This document shows positions 30,201 to 39,788 of a DNA stretch of 64,000 nt, piece by piece; the first letter of the stretch is position 1, and every line of letters begins with the position of its first letter. Below the pieces are notes generated by a model that worked only from the letters and a program-made list of their open reading frames with translations, made no database searches and was not told the origin of the DNA. Made by a program: the position numbers and the translations under genes. Source of the stretch: Gammaproteobacteria bacterium (lineage in GTDB: Bacteria; Pseudomonadota; Gammaproteobacteria; UBA6002); NCBI GenBank assembly GCA_013697705.1, contig JACCWJ010000021.1:62001-126000 (forward strand). The letters run 5' to 3'.

Positions 30201-30644
30201 CTTTTTATTTTCATGAATTTGTGTGGCAAAAGTAGGATAGTGGTTAATGATTTCTTGATTGATCTCTAACCAATTTTGGGGGAAATATTTTTTGCCTAGA
30301 TTATTGAGAAGTTGATTATAGAAAAAAAACAAACTAAAAGCGTTTAGTAACTGCAATCTATAGAGCTTAATTAGATTGACTTCTATTGCGACTCCTAATG
30401 AAACTATCATCGCTTTAACTTCTCTTACTAGCTCATAAAAGCTATTCAATTGCGTCCTCATTTTCAGTGTCTGTTCACTATCTAGTGACTTCTCCTTCGT
30501 CAAAGGAGAGTTGACCTCCCTGATTAATGATATGGCTTCTAGTTCTATGCGTTGGCCAATTTTGAGTAAGAGATCGAGTTTTTCATCTAGAAAAGAGGTA
30601 GATTGCTTGAAAAGTAGAGTTGCTTCATCTTGTGTTTGTGACAT
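27288..30644 (-). CDS. TPR-containing protein fused to a poly(A) polymerase (PcnB-like) domain
   Basis: A 1118-residue protein. Residues ~1-440 are helical and unrecognised. A Lys-rich low-complexity linker follows (~447-480, NKGRNKKLKDQKVKD). A TPR-like stretch comes next (~485-560, KANQLLSQGNYESAIDLYQLLL). From ~625 to ~960 it resembles PcnB: VGGYIRDFLLNEHSFDID (GG, RD and the D-x-D metal pair), NRDTTENAIYYDPRT (the RRD-type motif), then SFTEDPARVFRMIRS. Past that, DRINSRAKFYSEALIFAALLW and IPAQLGKKISLLW match the PcnB C-terminal part. About 150 more residues follow. The expected role is untemplated nucleotide addition to RNA 3' ends, but the TPR extension could target it elsewhere or make it a secreted protein. 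Catalytic residues look intact. The ATG has GAGAG upstream. Confidence 0.85.
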   Translation of the reverse strand: MSQTQDEATLLFKQSTSFLDEKLDLLLKIGQRIELEAISLIREVNSPLTKEKSLDSEQTLKMRTQLNSFYELVREVKAMIVSLGVAIEVNLIKLYRLQLLNAFSLFFFYNQLLNNLGKKYFPQNWLEINQEIINHYPTFATQIHENKKSELYFCQTVIVMLQEITGNCLLLADKEGRKRLNSTIRIFHDFIQNTTNNLMKAHCYLYLFLLDNENYIRKIIEDIHSESLDHENFYYSKILPLVEDKLSNSDAQLLHYYACATSFFNQIYYANHKKFVTLDPKSAKKFQCKIFFPKSNFNRNVNHHHVMLIFIRKIISESKIELALKFVDSLANKNGGLSINSIFQLAEIRWYLLKLYKHCLGNCDTFIVTVLDQNCSPKNQIYYDYLLLRKEILSLQLEIDSKKITDKDNLNVHTLSLLDATICELKNRENDIEASERSFQAALLAKDTKLNKGRNKKLKDQKVKDEYQNYKKNQSNSTNENNSIEKLLEKANQLLSQGNYESAIDLYQLLLDSHSDETSVYYLKINMGLGNAHKKLSNKEIGADKKYLLKEALNYFRHVIEAIDNAPPISNNESLTLEHKTLHDMAKNLSAKIEATAAKIATLIPQDKTNPLIIKKEIPLPESFNKIRKLLEQQGYILIIVGGYIRDFLLNEHSFDIDTLVFPATLPAPEATLHNILGSVQTLFPDAELRSKNFPNIYIEEDSTIIELSISKEIYFFQKEKKFSEIQMQILYRDGKNRDTTENAIYYDPRTHELIDFFGGIKDIEEDFELHTIQPPELSFTEDPARVFRMIRSIVYRTMKHPTLHYSALINIALQNHARNLRTLNKDKCFSEIHKTIFGGRALATWQLATNLGIENDLFLLPSEPQNRFKHSILVKLVLSGLDDRINSRAKFYSEALIFAALLWGVFQERLENILHSNQAGNIANKTQQLVGATLYNNDLIFRIPAQLGKKISLLWLLYLSYRKIVPINDLVYYQQDFRMMVVFSRLITHSLCLAPEEKVTALLKSTRQGFFTYRNTEMIAKELIKENKLILTKENRTFYIAFEDSSQILASRDKQTLLKNLQKNIQSTLGKYPITYEVGDNELLIFTKSVLKHQSIVSLMDFLFTEPSDNLERDYKI

Positions 30645-30799
30645 GGTGCTCTCATTATTGTTTTTTTAATTTGATAGCGGCCAGTGGGCTATATCTTGAA
30701 CGAATAGGTTACAAAAAGTCTGAAAAGAATTAAACTACCCAATTTTATTTATCAGCACAATCTTGTGTTATGAAATTTATATTGAGACGAGAATTAACA

Positions 30800-32128
30800 A
30801 TGGTAATAGCTAATCCTAAAATAGGCTTTGTAAGTTTAGGTTGTCCAAAAGCATTAGTAGACTCTGAACGAATTTTAACGCAGCTTAGGGCTGATGGCTA
30901 TGAAATTGTCCCGACCTATCCGCAAGCCGATCTTGTTGTGGTAAATACCTGTGGTTTTATCGAAGCCGCTGTGGAGGAGTCCTTAGATGCGATAGGTGAA
31001 GCGCTGAATGAAAATGGTAAAGTTATCGTTACAGGATGTCTCGGGGCGCGCAAAGAGCGGATTCTTGAGAAATATCCAGAAATCCTCCATGTTTCCGGAC
31101 CCCATGCCTATGAAGAAGTTGTGAGTGCAATTCACAAGCATGCCCCTCCTAATCGAGACCCTTTTGTTAGTTTATTGCCGCCTCAAGGTATAAAGCTTAC
31201 GCCTCGTCATTATGCTTATTTAAAAATCTCAGAAGGTTGTAATCATCGGTGTACCTTTTGCATTATTCCTTCTATGCGAGGCGACTTAGTTAGCCGTCCT
31301 ATAGGTCAAGTTTTAAAAGAAGCTGAAATATTAGTTAATGCGGGTGTGAAAGAACTGCTGGTGATTTCACAAGATACGAGCGCTTATGGAGTAGATACTA
31401 AGTATCGAGAAGATGTTTGGAGGGATAAAAAGTTCAATACTCACATTACAGATCTTGCAAAGGGGCTGGGTGAATTAGGCGCGTGGATTCGTTTACATTA
31501 TGTTTACCCTTACCCTCATGTTGATAATATTATTCCTTTGATGGCAGAAGAGAAGATTCTTCCCTACCTCGATGTCCCTTTTCAACATGCTAGCCCTCGG
31601 ATTCTTAAGGCCATGAAGCGCCCTGCAAATTCTCAAAACAATCTTGAGCGGATTAAAAAATGGCGATCAATTTGTCCGGAGTTGAGTATTCGCAGTACCT
31701 TCATCGTTGGTTTCCCCGGGGAAACTGAGGAAGAGTTTAATGAATTATTGGAATTCCTCGTTGAGGCTCGTCTCAATAAAGTGGGTTGTTTTAAATATTC
31801 TCCTGTTGAAGGCGCAAAAGCGAATGAAATTGCGGGTGCCATAGATGAAGAAGTGAAAACAGAACGATGGCAAAGATTTATGGAAATACAAAGTCGTATT
31901 AGTGCCGATTTGTTGGAAGAAAAAATTGATTCTATCCAAACCGTATTAATTGATGAAATTGATAGTGAGGGAGTTATCGCGCGCAGTAAAGGGGATGCCC
32001 CAGAAATTGATGGCAAGGTATTTTTAGACTTAAATCCTAAGTTAAAGGTGGGGGATTTTATAAAAGTCAGAATAACCGATGCGGATGAATATGATCTTTA
32101 TGCTGAGATAGCATCGGATGAAGATTAA
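30800..32128 (+). CDS. rimO: Ribosomal protein S12 methylthiotransferase RimO
   Basis: A radical-SAM enzyme that adds a methylthio group to Asp88 of ribosomal protein S12. ATG 30800 gives 442 residues opening [18 protein letters not shown], like E. coli RimO; an in-frame ATG at 30770 is possible but lacks a ribosome site. The UPF0004 domain contains the second-cluster Cys (GCPK, NTCGFIE, TGCLG). The radical-SAM cluster is in [16 protein letters not shown], and a C-terminal TRAM domain ends the protein. It needs two Fe-S clusters, so it depends on the SUF operon just upstream. Its end overlaps the convergent DUF503 gene by four bases. Confidence 0.97.
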   Translation: MVIANPKIGFVSLGCPKALVDSERILTQLRADGYEIVPTYPQADLVVVNTCGFIEAAVEESLDAIGEALNENGKVIVTGCLGARKERILEKYPEILHVSGPHAYEEVVSAIHKHAPPNRDPFVSLLPPQGIKLTPRHYAYLKISEGCNHRCTFCIIPSMRGDLVSRPIGQVLKEAEILVNAGVKELLVISQDTSAYGVDTKYREDVWRDKKFNTHITDLAKGLGELGAWIRLHYVYPYPHVDNIIPLMAEEKILPYLDVPFQHASPRILKAMKRPANSQNNLERIKKWRSICPELSIRSTFIVGFPGETEEEFNELLEFLVEARLNKVGCFKYSPVEGAKANEIAGAIDEEVKTERWQRFMEIQSRISADLLEEKIDSIQTVLIDEIDSEGVIARSKGDAPEIDGKVFLDLNPKLKVGDFIKVRITDADEYDLYAEIASDED

Positions 32129-32418
32129 AATCCAGCGATAATATCCTGTTGGAAATCGACCAAGACGAAATCACCCGAATGCTCTCGTAAATAGCTCAGA
32201 ATTTGCGCAACAATTTGATCTAAAATCTGGGTGCTATTACTGACGAAACTGATGCCTATTACGCCAATTTTTAAATTATCATTGCTTTCCACTTCGGCCA
32301 CCGAAATACCGAAAGTGTTGCGCAATTTTTGGCAGAGTGAATGGACAACCTTGCGTTTATCTTTCAAGCTTTGATTGGCAGGCATCCGAATAGTAAATTT
32401 AATTATCCCTACATTCAT
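32125..32418 (-). CDS. DUF503 (YlxP-like) protein
   Basis: A 97-residue DUF503-family protein ([50 protein letters not shown]), similar to YlxP, which is often encoded near ribosome-assembly genes such as rbfA and infB. The family's function is not known, with a ribosome-biogenesis link suggested by context. It overlaps yhbY upstream by four bases (ATGA) and the convergent rimO end by four bases. Confidence 0.88.
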   Translation of the reverse strand: MNVGIIKFTIRMPANQSLKDKRKVVHSLCQKLRNTFGISVAEVESNDNLKIGVIGISFVSNSTQILDQIVAQILSYLREHSGDFVLVDFQQDIIAGF

Positions 32419-32681
32419 TCATCTTTCTTTTTGCGATATATGGCAAAAATGTGACCAATTCTTTTTATCAAAATAGCCTGTTGTGAAGCACAAACTTGGC
32501 GTATGATTTCTTCTCTGTAATCACGGTCACCTCCAGCAATGCGAATTTTGATTAATTCATGATGTTCTAGAGCAGCATTTATCTCTGATTGCACTGCATC
32601 GGTTAGCCCCTTATTACCGATCAAAATGACGGGTTTTAGCTTATGAACTTGCGCGGCGAGTTCTCTCATTTTTTGTTTCAT
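32415..32681 (-). CDS. yhbY: YhbY, CRS1/YhbY-domain RNA-binding protein
   Basis: An 88-residue single-CRM-domain protein that associates with pre-50S ribosomal particles. The family GxxG loop appears in LIGNKGLTDAV; the basic tail is [13 protein letters not shown] precedes the ATG. In E. coli and Pseudomonas yhbY also sits beside rlmE, divergent or adjacent, and here it is divergently transcribed from rlmE 94 bases away. It is the point where the ancestral greA-yhbY-rlmE-ftsH cluster resumes. Confidence 0.94.
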   Translation of the reverse strand: MKQKMRELAAQVHKLKPVILIGNKGLTDAVQSEINAALEHHELIKIRIAGGDRDYREEIIRQVCASQQAILIKRIGHIFAIYRKKKDE

Positions 32682-32775
32682 TGAATAATCCTGTCACAAT
32701 ATTAATAATAAGCACATACCTAATATAACGAAGCGTAGCAAGAAATCAGACCGAGTCAATTAAATAGAGACTAAA

Positions 32776-33405
32776 ATGACTAAATCGAAAAGCAGTAGGC
32801 GGTGGCTAAAAGAGCATTTTGATGACCCTTATGTTAAACTTGCGCAGCAAAAAGGCTATCGATCTAGGGCGGCCTTCAAGTTATTAGAGATCCAAGAGAA
32901 AGATCGATTAATTACGTCCGGCATGATAATAGTTGACTTAGGGGCGGCTCCGGGTAGTTGGTCAGAAATTGCGAGTAAGATGGTTGGCCCTAAGGGACAG
33001 GTATTTGCCATGGATATCCTTCCAATGGCTGATGTACCCAATGTTCAGTTTGTACAAGGGGACTTTACAGACCCAGAAGTTTTTGAAAAATTATTGAATA
33101 TGATCGATAATCGCAAAATTGATCTTGTTATTTCGGATATTGCACCTAATATTAGTGGTATGCCTGAAGTGGATCAACCGAGGGCGATGTATCTGGCAGA
33201 ACTCGCTGCAGAGTTCGCCAAAAACGTATTGAAGGTGGGGGGAGCGTTTTTAGTAAAAGTATTTCAAGGCGAGGGATTCGATAGCTATTTGAGGGCAATA
33301 CGTCAAGAATATACTAAAGTTCAAATTAGAAAGCCTCAAGCATCACGACCAAGGTCGAAAGAGGTTTATTTATTAGCAAGGGGATTTAAAGGAGTAGTCC
33401 TTTGA
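32776..33405 (+). CDS. rlmE: 23S rRNA 2'-O-methyltransferase RlmE (FtsJ/RrmJ)
   Basis: Methylates the 2'-O of U2552 in 23S rRNA during late 50S assembly. The 209 residues show a Rossmann methyltransferase with the SAM motif [14 protein letters not shown]. The K-D-K catalytic triad is visible: Lys35 (RAAFKLLEI), the Asp of SDIAPN, and the Lys of [10 protein letters not shown]. The [11 protein letters not shown] ending is typical. It is followed 67 bases later by ftsH, as in E. coli. Confidence 0.98.
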   Translation: MTKSKSSRRWLKEHFDDPYVKLAQQKGYRSRAAFKLLEIQEKDRLITSGMIIVDLGAAPGSWSEIASKMVGPKGQVFAMDILPMADVPNVQFVQGDFTDPEVFEKLLNMIDNRKIDLVISDIAPNISGMPEVDQPRAMYLAELAAEFAKNVLKVGGAFLVKVFQGEGFDSYLRAIRQEYTKVQIRKPQASRPRSKEVYLLARGFKGVVL

Positions 33406-33472
33406 TGATAAAAATTTACAATACTGGAAAGCCGCTTCAAGGTGGCCGAGAATTGAGTCGTAGGTTAATTTT

Positions 33473-35407
33473 ATGATTAAGAATTTATTATTGTGGTTAG
33501 TCATTGCAGTGATTTTAATTTCTGTATTTAGTAATTTTGGACCACGTCGAGAAGTGGCTCAAAAATATAGCTATTCAGAATTCATGCAAACTGTAAACAA
33601 GGGTGACGTCAAGAGCGTTACTATTGATGATCGAAACATCCAAGGGACATTAAAGAATAACAGCCAATTCACTACCTATATGCCTATGGAAGATCAAAAT
33701 TTATTAGGCGACCTCATGAAAAAAGAGGTTGATATAAAGGGTAAGGCACCTGATCAACAAGGTCTATTGATGCGTATCTTCATCAATTGGTTTCCAATGC
33801 TACTATTAATAGCGGTTTGGATTTTCTTTATGCGTCAAATGCAGGGTGGGGGTAGAAGTGGCCCCATGGCCTTTGGGCGAAGCCGTGCTCGTATGCTTAC
33901 TGAAGATCAAGTTAAGGTCACCTTTGCTGATGTGGCAGGTGTTGAAGAAGCCAAGGAAGAAGTTAAGGAACTTGTTGATTTCTTACGAGATCCAGGAAAG
34001 TTTCAAAAACTGGGCGGCAAAATTCCTTGCGGTGTTTTGTTAGTAGGCTCACCCGGTACAGGTAAAACTTTATTAGCCAAGGCAGTAGCTGGCGAGGCAA
34101 AAGTACCCTTCTTTACCATTTCTGGTTCAGATTTTGTGGAGATGTTTGTCGGTGTGGGTGCGTCACGTGTTAGAGATATGTTTGAGCAAGCTAAAAAACA
34201 TGCTCCCTGTATTATTTTTATCGATGAAATCGATGCAGTAGGTCGTCATCGCGGCGCAGGTTTAGGCGGTGGTCACGATGAGCGAGAGCAAACCCTAAAC
34301 CAATTACTAGTGGAAATGGATGGTTTCGAAGGTAAGGAAGGCGTCATTGTAATGGCAGCCACTAACCGTCCAGATGTATTGGACCCTGCGTTATTGCGTC
34401 CCGGCCGATTTGACCGACAAGTGGTCGTTCCATTACCGGATGTACGAGGCCGTGAAATGATCCTCAAAGTGCATTTGCGTAAAGTTCCGATGAATAGTGA
34501 TGTGCATGTTTCTAAGATTGCACGTGGTACCCCTGGTTTTTCAGGTGCCGACCTTGCTAACTTAATTAATGAAGCTGCTTTATTTGCTGCGAGAGCGAAT
34601 CGACGTGTCGTAGGAATGACTGAGCTTGAAAAAGCCAAAGATAAAATTCTTATGGGCGCAGAACGACGATCCATGGTGATGAATGAAGAAGAAAAACGTC
34701 TCACCGCCTACCATGAAGCGGGACATGCTATTGTGGGTATATTGGTGCAAGATCATGATCCTGTTTACAAGGTGAGCATTATTCCTCGGGGCAGAGCATT
34801 AGGTGTCACCATGTTCCTTCCTGAAGAAGATCGCTACAGCTATTCTCGTCTGCGTCTGGAATCGCAAATTGCAGGATTGTTCGGGGGTAGAATTGCAGAA
34901 GTAATCATTTTTGGCATGGATAAAGTCACTACCGGGGCTGCCAATGATATAGAAAGAGCCACAGAAATTGCTCGGAATATGGTTACAAAATGGGGCTTGT
35001 CTGACAAGCTGGGTCCATTGACTTATGGCGAAGAAGAAGGCGAAATTTTCTTAGGACGATCCGTAACACCACGAAAAGAAGTTTCTGACAATACTGCCAA
35101 CATTATTGATGAAGAAGTAAGAGCAGTGATTGATAGAAACTATAAGAAAGCAGAACAAATATTGCGTGACAATGTGGATAAACTCCATTTAATGGCGGAA
35201 GCGCTTATCAAGTACGAAACAATAGACGAACATCAAATTGCTGATGTAATGGAAGGTAAGCAACCAGAGGCGCCTGCTGATTGGATAGATGATGATACGG
35301 ATTCAAAAAAGAAGCCTTCTAAAAAGAAAAAAGATCTCATTAAAGATAATCATGAATCTAAATTAGATGGTTTCATTGGTCCTCAGGCCGATCCTGTTAA
35401 TGACTAA
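33473..35407 (+). CDS. ftsH: ATP-dependent membrane zinc protease FtsH
   Basis: A hexameric inner-membrane AAA+ protease degrading misfolded membrane proteins and short-lived cytosolic regulators. The 644 residues start with a transmembrane helix (~4-24), a periplasmic loop, and a second helix (~103-122). The AAA domain has Walker A GSPGTGKT (~192, Ser in place of the usual Pro at position two), Walker [12 protein letters not shown], an SRH region ([19 protein letters not shown]), then the zinc site HEAGH at ~414. The C-terminus is Lys-rich ([10 protein letters not shown]). Core gene, between rlmE and folP as in E. coli. Confidence 0.98.
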   Translation: MIKNLLLWLVIAVILISVFSNFGPRREVAQKYSYSEFMQTVNKGDVKSVTIDDRNIQGTLKNNSQFTTYMPMEDQNLLGDLMKKEVDIKGKAPDQQGLLMRIFINWFPMLLLIAVWIFFMRQMQGGGRSGPMAFGRSRARMLTEDQVKVTFADVAGVEEAKEEVKELVDFLRDPGKFQKLGGKIPCGVLLVGSPGTGKTLLAKAVAGEAKVPFFTISGSDFVEMFVGVGASRVRDMFEQAKKHAPCIIFIDEIDAVGRHRGAGLGGGHDEREQTLNQLLVEMDGFEGKEGVIVMAATNRPDVLDPALLRPGRFDRQVVVPLPDVRGREMILKVHLRKVPMNSDVHVSKIARGTPGFSGADLANLINEAALFAARANRRVVGMTELEKAKDKILMGAERRSMVMNEEEKRLTAYHEAGHAIVGILVQDHDPVYKVSIIPRGRALGVTMFLPEEDRYSYSRLRLESQIAGLFGGRIAEVIIFGMDKVTTGAANDIERATEIARNMVTKWGLSDKLGPLTYGEEEGEIFLGRSVTPRKEVSDNTANIIDEEVRAVIDRNYKKAEQILRDNVDKLHLMAEALIKYETIDEHQIADVMEGKQPEAPADWIDDDTDSKKKPSKKKKDLIKDNHESKLDGFIGPQADPVND

Positions 35408-35422
35408 CGGTAATATTCAGCT

Positions 35423-35475
35423 TCTAAAGGCGAAAGTCTTTTTTGGCTGAATTTCAGGGAAAACTGAACGTTAGA
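35423..35475. repeat. Short copy of the 20355-20484 repeat
   Basis: The 53 bases run from TCTAA to its complement TTAGA. They align to both ends of the element at 20355-20484 (AGGCGAA near the left, GAATTTCA in the middle, AAACTGAACGTT on the right), but lack the long hairpin core. It lies between ftsH and folP and explains the spurious upstream start of the folP frame. Confidence 0.55.
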
Positions 35476-35511
35476 TACTTTCAAAATTATAGAATAGTTA
35501 CGACTAATGAG

Positions 35512-36402
35512 ATGACTCGTGTGAACACTCTTTCTAGGGCTAGTGAAGTTTCAAGTCCTTTTGTGCAATGTGCCAATAAAGTTTTAACACTTGCCAGTCC
35601 CCGGATAATGGCAATTTTAAATATCACTCCCGATTCCTTTTATGATGGGGGCAAGTTCTTAACTAAAGAGCTTGCCTTGAGCCATGTAGAAACTATGATC
35701 GAGCAAGGCGCTGATATTATCGATATTGGTGCAGAATCCTCCCGCCCTTACTCTAAATCCATTTCATTACAAGAAGAAATTGAACGTCTCATGGAGATGT
35801 TGATTGCTATCAAATACCGGTTTGATATTTTAATTTCGGTAGATACTTATAAGCCCTTAGTTATCCGAGAGGCTATTAAGCAAGGAGTCCATATCATAAA
35901 TGACATTTATGCCTTGCAAAGTCCGGGTGCTTTAGAAGAGTTGCTAGATAATAATGTCGCGATATGTTTGATGCACATGCAGGGGGTTCCTCAAACGATG
36001 CAGGATCAGCCGGCTTATAGTAATGTTGTGCAAGACGTAGGGGAATTTTTACATGAAAGGGTGCGTCGCTGTCTTAATGCAGGGTTAGATCGTAACAGAA
36101 TTATTATTGATCCGGGATTTGGTTTTGGCAAAACCACTGACCATAATATGACCTTGCTACAGAATCTACACCAATTTAAAAAACTGGGTCTACCCATTTT
36201 GGTGGGATTATCACGAAAGGCCAGTGTTGGGGAACTGTTATCGTTGCCTGTGGAAGAGCGTTTATATGGTAGTCTAGCGGCGCATATAATTGCTACCATT
36301 CATGGGGCATCAATTATTCGAACACATGATATAAAACCTACTGCAGAAGCTTTGAAGATCGCTGAGGCAGTTTTAGTGCAGGGAACTTTGGAATGGCAGT
36401 AA
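35512..36402 (+). CDS. folP: Dihydropteroate synthase
   Basis: Joins p-aminobenzoate and 6-hydroxymethyl-dihydropterin diphosphate in folate synthesis; the sulfonamide target. I chose ATG 35512 (296 residues); the longest frame starts at a TTG inside the repeat and adds unrelated sequence. Family motifs: [65 protein letters not shown] and [11 protein letters not shown]. The ~30 residues before ILNITPDSF are somewhat longer than usual, so a later start (GTG 35521) remains possible. Its end overlaps glmM by 10 bases. Confidence 0.96.
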   Translation: MTRVNTLSRASEVSSPFVQCANKVLTLASPRIMAILNITPDSFYDGGKFLTKELALSHVETMIEQGADIIDIGAESSRPYSKSISLQEEIERLMEMLIAIKYRFDILISVDTYKPLVIREAIKQGVHIINDIYALQSPGALEELLDNNVAICLMHMQGVPQTMQDQPAYSNVVQDVGEFLHERVRRCLNAGLDRNRIIIDPGFGFGKTTDHNMTLLQNLHQFKKLGLPILVGLSRKASVGELLSLPVEERLYGSLAAHIIATIHGASIIRTHDIKPTAEALKIAEAVLVQGTLEWQ

Positions 36403-37733
36403 GAAAATATTTTGGTACCGATGGAATTAGAGGCCGGGTGGGAGATGCCCAGATAAATCCAAGCTTTGTTCTCAAGCTGGGTTGGGCAATTGGGTCAATT
36501 CTGGGCAAGAAAAAAACCGGCAAGGTATTAATTGGTAAAGATACGCGAATTTCTGGTTATATGTTGGAATCAGCTTTAGAAGCGGGGCTTTCTTCTGCAG
36601 GTATGAATATTCACCTGCTGGGTCCAATGCCAACCCCGGCTATTGCTTATCTTACCCGTACATTACGGGCGGAAGCAGGAATTGTCATTAGTGCATCGCA
36701 TAATCCTTATCATGATAATGGCATCAAATTATTTTCAAATCAGGGAACAAAATTACCGGATTCTGTTGAGCTTGCTATTGAAAATCAGTTAGATAAACCC
36801 ATGATCACAATGGACTCTGCAGGGCTCGGAAAAGCGGCTAGGATTGTAGATGCTCCCGGGCGTTATATTGAATTTTGCAAAAGTACTGTTTCACAGCAAG
36901 TCAACCTAGCGGGTCTAAAAATAGTTGTAGACTGCGCTAATGGAGCTACTTATCACATTGCTCCTCATGTTTTTCGTGAATTAGGGGCCGATGTGATTGA
37001 AATTGGCACTCATCCTGATGGATTTAATATTAATGAACAGGGTGGTTCCACTCAGCCAGAATTATTACAAAAAATTGTAGTCACTGAGAGTGCTGATGTG
37101 GGTATTGCTTTTGATGGCGATGGTGATCGAGTAATTATGGTCGATCATAAAGGTGAAGTCGTAGATGGAGATGAAGAAGTCTACATTATGGTTAACAACC
37201 TAATTGCTAGTAAAACATTCCGAGGGGGAGTGGTAGGCACTGCAATGAGCAATCTTGGTCTTGAAGTAGCTCTGAAACGAATGAATATTCCCTTCAAAAG
37301 AACTAAGGTGGGTGACCGTTATATCTTAGCTGAACTGGCTAAGAATTCATGGTTGGTGGGCGGCGAACCGTCTGGTCATATTGTTAATCTAGGATTAACG
37401 ACCACGGGAGATGGCATCATTTCCGCTCTGCAAGTATTGAGTGCAATGTGTAAAACAGGCCAAACCTTACATGATTTGAAATTGGGTATGGTTAAATACC
37501 CGCAGGTACTTATCAATATCAGTACGTCTAATGCTGATCGAGCGCTGAAATCAGCACTTATTAAGCGCATGGTGAAAGATATTGAGAAACAATTAGGTAA
37601 GCAGGGGCGAGTATTGCTTAGACCTTCCGGAACTGAGCCCGTTGTCAGAGTGATGGTTGAGGGCGAGCAAAAACAAATGGTACATGTTTTAGCAAAAGAA
37701 CTCGCCGCGATGGTCCAGCGTGAGTGTGCTTAA
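36393..37733 (+). CDS. glmM: Phosphoglucosamine mutase
   Basis: Converts glucosamine-6-phosphate to glucosamine-1-phosphate on the route to UDP-GlcNAc for peptidoglycan and lipopolysaccharide. The 446 residues carry [10 protein letters not shown] at the start, the phosphorylated Ser102 in [12 protein letters not shown], metal-binding DGDGDR, the sugar-binding GGEPSGH, and the C-terminal phosphate loop [12 protein letters not shown]. It overlaps the end of folP, an arrangement conserved in gammaproteobacteria. Confidence 0.98.
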   Translation: MAVRKYFGTDGIRGRVGDAQINPSFVLKLGWAIGSILGKKKTGKVLIGKDTRISGYMLESALEAGLSSAGMNIHLLGPMPTPAIAYLTRTLRAEAGIVISASHNPYHDNGIKLFSNQGTKLPDSVELAIENQLDKPMITMDSAGLGKAARIVDAPGRYIEFCKSTVSQQVNLAGLKIVVDCANGATYHIAPHVFRELGADVIEIGTHPDGFNINEQGGSTQPELLQKIVVTESADVGIAFDGDGDRVIMVDHKGEVVDGDEEVYIMVNNLIASKTFRGGVVGTAMSNLGLEVALKRMNIPFKRTKVGDRYILAELAKNSWLVGGEPSGHIVNLGLTTTGDGIISALQVLSAMCKTGQTLHDLKLGMVKYPQVLINISTSNADRALKSALIKRMVKDIEKQLGKQGRVLLRPSGTEPVVRVMVEGEQKQMVHVLAKELAAMVQRECA

Positions 37734-37790
37734 TTTATTATTACAGTTGACCTAAATCAGAACGTTCCTGCCAAATTCTAAATAGTTACC

Positions 37791-38513
37791 TTACTTTTTA
37801 GGTTTCTTTTCTCTTCGGTTTTTTACCAGGGTATTGAGCAGTTCCACAAATATAGAGAAAAAAATTGCGAAATAAATATATTCTCGCGGAACATGGTAAC
37901 CAAATCCATCTGCAACCAATATCGCCCCAATTAACAACAGAAAACTAAGGGCGAGCATTTTGATGGTGGGATGATCATGAACCACTGCGCTCAATGGCTC
38001 ACTAAGGAAAATCATGGTGAGAATGGCAATACAAATCGCGACTGCCATAATCCAATATTGATCTGTTAAGCCTACCGCCGTGAAGACGCTATCTAATGAA
38101 AAAATAATATCAAGCACACCAATCTGAACAATGACAGAAAAAACTTTTGAATAAACCCGTTTGGCAGGAGAAAGATCTTTGGGTTCCATTTCGCTATGTA
38201 TTTCTTGAGTCGCCTTATAAAGCAAGAAAATACCGCCTAAGCTCAGTAACAGGTCTCGGGTGGAAAAGGATTTGTTGAAAATAGTGAAGAGAGGTTCTTT
38301 TAAATGAACTAGCCATACCACTGATGCGAGAAGAATTAATCGTGTCACAAGTGCAAAAAGCAACCCGAGTCTACGTGCCAGTTTTTGTTGTGGCTTGGGC
38401 AGCTTCGCGCTAGCAATCGACAAAAATACTAGATTGTCTACCCCGAGTACAATCTCTAAGAAGGTCAAAGTCACCAAACTGACAGCATTGTGGGTGAATG
38501 TAGCAAAGTCCAT
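37791..38513 (-). CDS. TerC-family integral membrane protein
   Basis: A 240-residue inner-membrane protein with about seven hydrophobic segments. The TerC signature is present: FLEIVLGVDNLVFLS in the first segment and DIIFSLDSVFTAVGLT in the middle, each with the conserved acidic residue inside a membrane helix. Family members are linked to metal-ion (manganese) export or metalation of secreted proteins. The C-terminus is Lys/Arg-rich (KNRREKKPKK). It is on the opposite strand to its neighbours, between glmM and tpiA, and is an insertion relative to the usual gene order. Confidence 0.9.
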   Translation of the reverse strand: MDFATFTHNAVSLVTLTFLEIVLGVDNLVFLSIASAKLPKPQQKLARRLGLLFALVTRLILLASVVWLVHLKEPLFTIFNKSFSTRDLLLSLGGIFLLYKATQEIHSEMEPKDLSPAKRVYSKVFSVIVQIGVLDIIFSLDSVFTAVGLTDQYWIMAVAICIAILTMIFLSEPLSAVVHDHPTIKMLALSFLLLIGAILVADGFGYHVPREYIYFAIFFSIFVELLNTLVKNRREKKPKK

Positions 38514-38616
38514 TTATCATTCTCATGGATTGTTATATTAGTAGATTGTAAACATAAGGATAGGGTAGGTCTAGGTATAATGCCGTCTTCTATGGCATAA
38601 CATAACCAATTAATTA

Positions 38617-38645
38617 TTGTCCTATATCATTAACTTAGATACAAT
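38617..38645 (+). promoter_or_regulatory. Candidate promoter for tpiA-secG-tRNA-Leu
   Basis: TTGTCC (38617-38622) and TACAAT (38640-38645) are separated by 17 bases, 26 bases before tpiA. A perfect TATAAT also occurs at 38576-38581 without a well-spaced -35. These are sigma-70-like matches read by eye. Confidence 0.4.
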
Positions 38646-38671
38646 GCCCGCCATCATGGCTGGGGGTCAAA

Positions 38672-39430
38672 ATGCGAAAAAAAATCGTTGCGGGAAATTG
38701 GAAGATGTATGGCAATAAATCGTTTGCCAGAGATTTATTGTCAGAAATAAAACAAAATTCTGATGGAATTCCGGGTGTAGAACTAGTTGTTTTTCCTCCC
38801 TTTGTATTCTTAGGAGAGGCGAATCATCTGCTTAAGGGATCTAAAATCAAATGGGGTGCCCAAAATGTCTACCCAGCAATAGAAGGCGCTTATACTGGAG
38901 AAATTTCAGTTTCCATGTTGCAAGAATTGCATTGTGATTATGTGCTGGTTGGGCATTCAGAGCGGAGACATATTTTAGGTGAGAGTAATGAATTTGTAGC
39001 AGAAAAATTCATCTGTGCAGGGAAAAAGGGCATAACTCCCATATTATGTGTAGGTGAAACCCAAAAGCAGCGCGAGGCCAATCTTACCTTTGAGGTTATC
39101 AAAGAACAGCTGTCGTCTTTACTCAGGAGCGAAGAGGGCCTGACTATTTTTCAAAATGCTGTGATAGCTTACGAGCCAGTTTGGGCAATTGGAACAGGCC
39201 TTACGGCGACCCCCGAACAAGCGCAAGAAGTACATGATTTTATACGTCAGGAAGTCACAATTTTTGATAAAACCCTTGCAGAAAAAGTGTGTATTCTATA
39301 TGGTGGCAGTGTAAAGACTAACAATGCCGCCGCTCTTTTTTCGATGCCAGATATCGATGGAGGATTGATTGGGGGCGCTTCTTTAAATGCAAAAGAATTT
39401 TTGGAAATAGCTAAATTATGCAACTGTTAA
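38672..39430 (+). CDS. tpiA: Triosephosphate isomerase
   Basis: Interconverts dihydroxyacetone phosphate and glyceraldehyde-3-phosphate. The 252-residue TIM barrel has Asn9 and Lys11 (AGNWKMYG), the catalytic His in VGHSERRHI, the catalytic Glu in AYEPVWAIGTG followed by loop 6, and the phosphate loop YGGSVKTNNA. It overlaps secG by 13 bases. GGGGG precedes the start. In Pseudomonas the same tpiA-secG-tRNA order occurs. Confidence 0.98.
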   Translation: MRKKIVAGNWKMYGNKSFARDLLSEIKQNSDGIPGVELVVFPPFVFLGEANHLLKGSKIKWGAQNVYPAIEGAYTGEISVSMLQELHCDYVLVGHSERRHILGESNEFVAEKFICAGKKGITPILCVGETQKQREANLTFEVIKEQLSSLLRSEEGLTIFQNAVIAYEPVWAIGTGLTATPEQAQEVHDFIRQEVTIFDKTLAEKVCILYGGSVKTNNAAALFSMPDIDGGLIGGASLNAKEFLEIAKLCNC

Positions 39431-39774
39431 TAGTAATGATCTTACATGTATTGGTGGCTGTAGCACTCGTAGTGCTTGTTCTAGTTCAGCGCGGTAAGGG
39501 CTCTGAAATGGGAGCTGCTTTCGGGGCAAGTGCATCCGGCACTATGTTTGGAGCCCAAGGATCTACCCCCTTCATGGTAAAACTCGTCGCAGGCTTGGCG
39601 GTAGTGTTTTTTTGCACCACCTTAGCTTTGAATTATATGGTTTCTAAAGGGGGAGCTAAGCAAACTGATATATTAGACTTGACCGAAGCTCCTGTTCAGC
39701 AAAGTGCGCCTGTTAACTCAACGAATAACAAACAAGAGTTACCAAGCAAGTCACAAGAAAAGCCTAACAATTAA
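39418..39774 (+). CDS. secG: Preprotein translocase subunit SecG
   Basis: A 118-residue inner-membrane subunit of the SecYEG channel. It has two transmembrane helices (~3-20 and ~53-72) around a cytosolic loop with the family motif VLVQRGKGSEMGAAFG and ASASGTMFGAQG. The C-terminal tail is Gln/Ser/Pro/Asn-rich and disordered. The tRNA-Leu gene follows 14 bases later, as in E. coli (secG-leuU). Confidence 0.96.
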   Translation: MQLLIVMILHVLVAVALVVLVLVQRGKGSEMGAAFGASASGTMFGAQGSTPFMVKLVAGLAVVFFCTTLALNYMVSKGGAKQTDILDLTEAPVQQSAPVNSTNNKQELPSKSQEKPNN

Positions 39775-39788
39775 AAATAAAAATTATT

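Noticed and set aside
33473-35407. Ser in the FtsH Walker A motif (GSPGTGKT) as a sign of inactivity
   Set aside because: The essential Gly-Lys-Thr is intact, and the variable position tolerates this change; the rest of the AAA and zinc motifs are normal.
35443-35511. N-terminal extension of folP from TTG 35443
   Set aside because: It is translated from the short repeat at 35423-35475 and has no ribosome site or family similarity.
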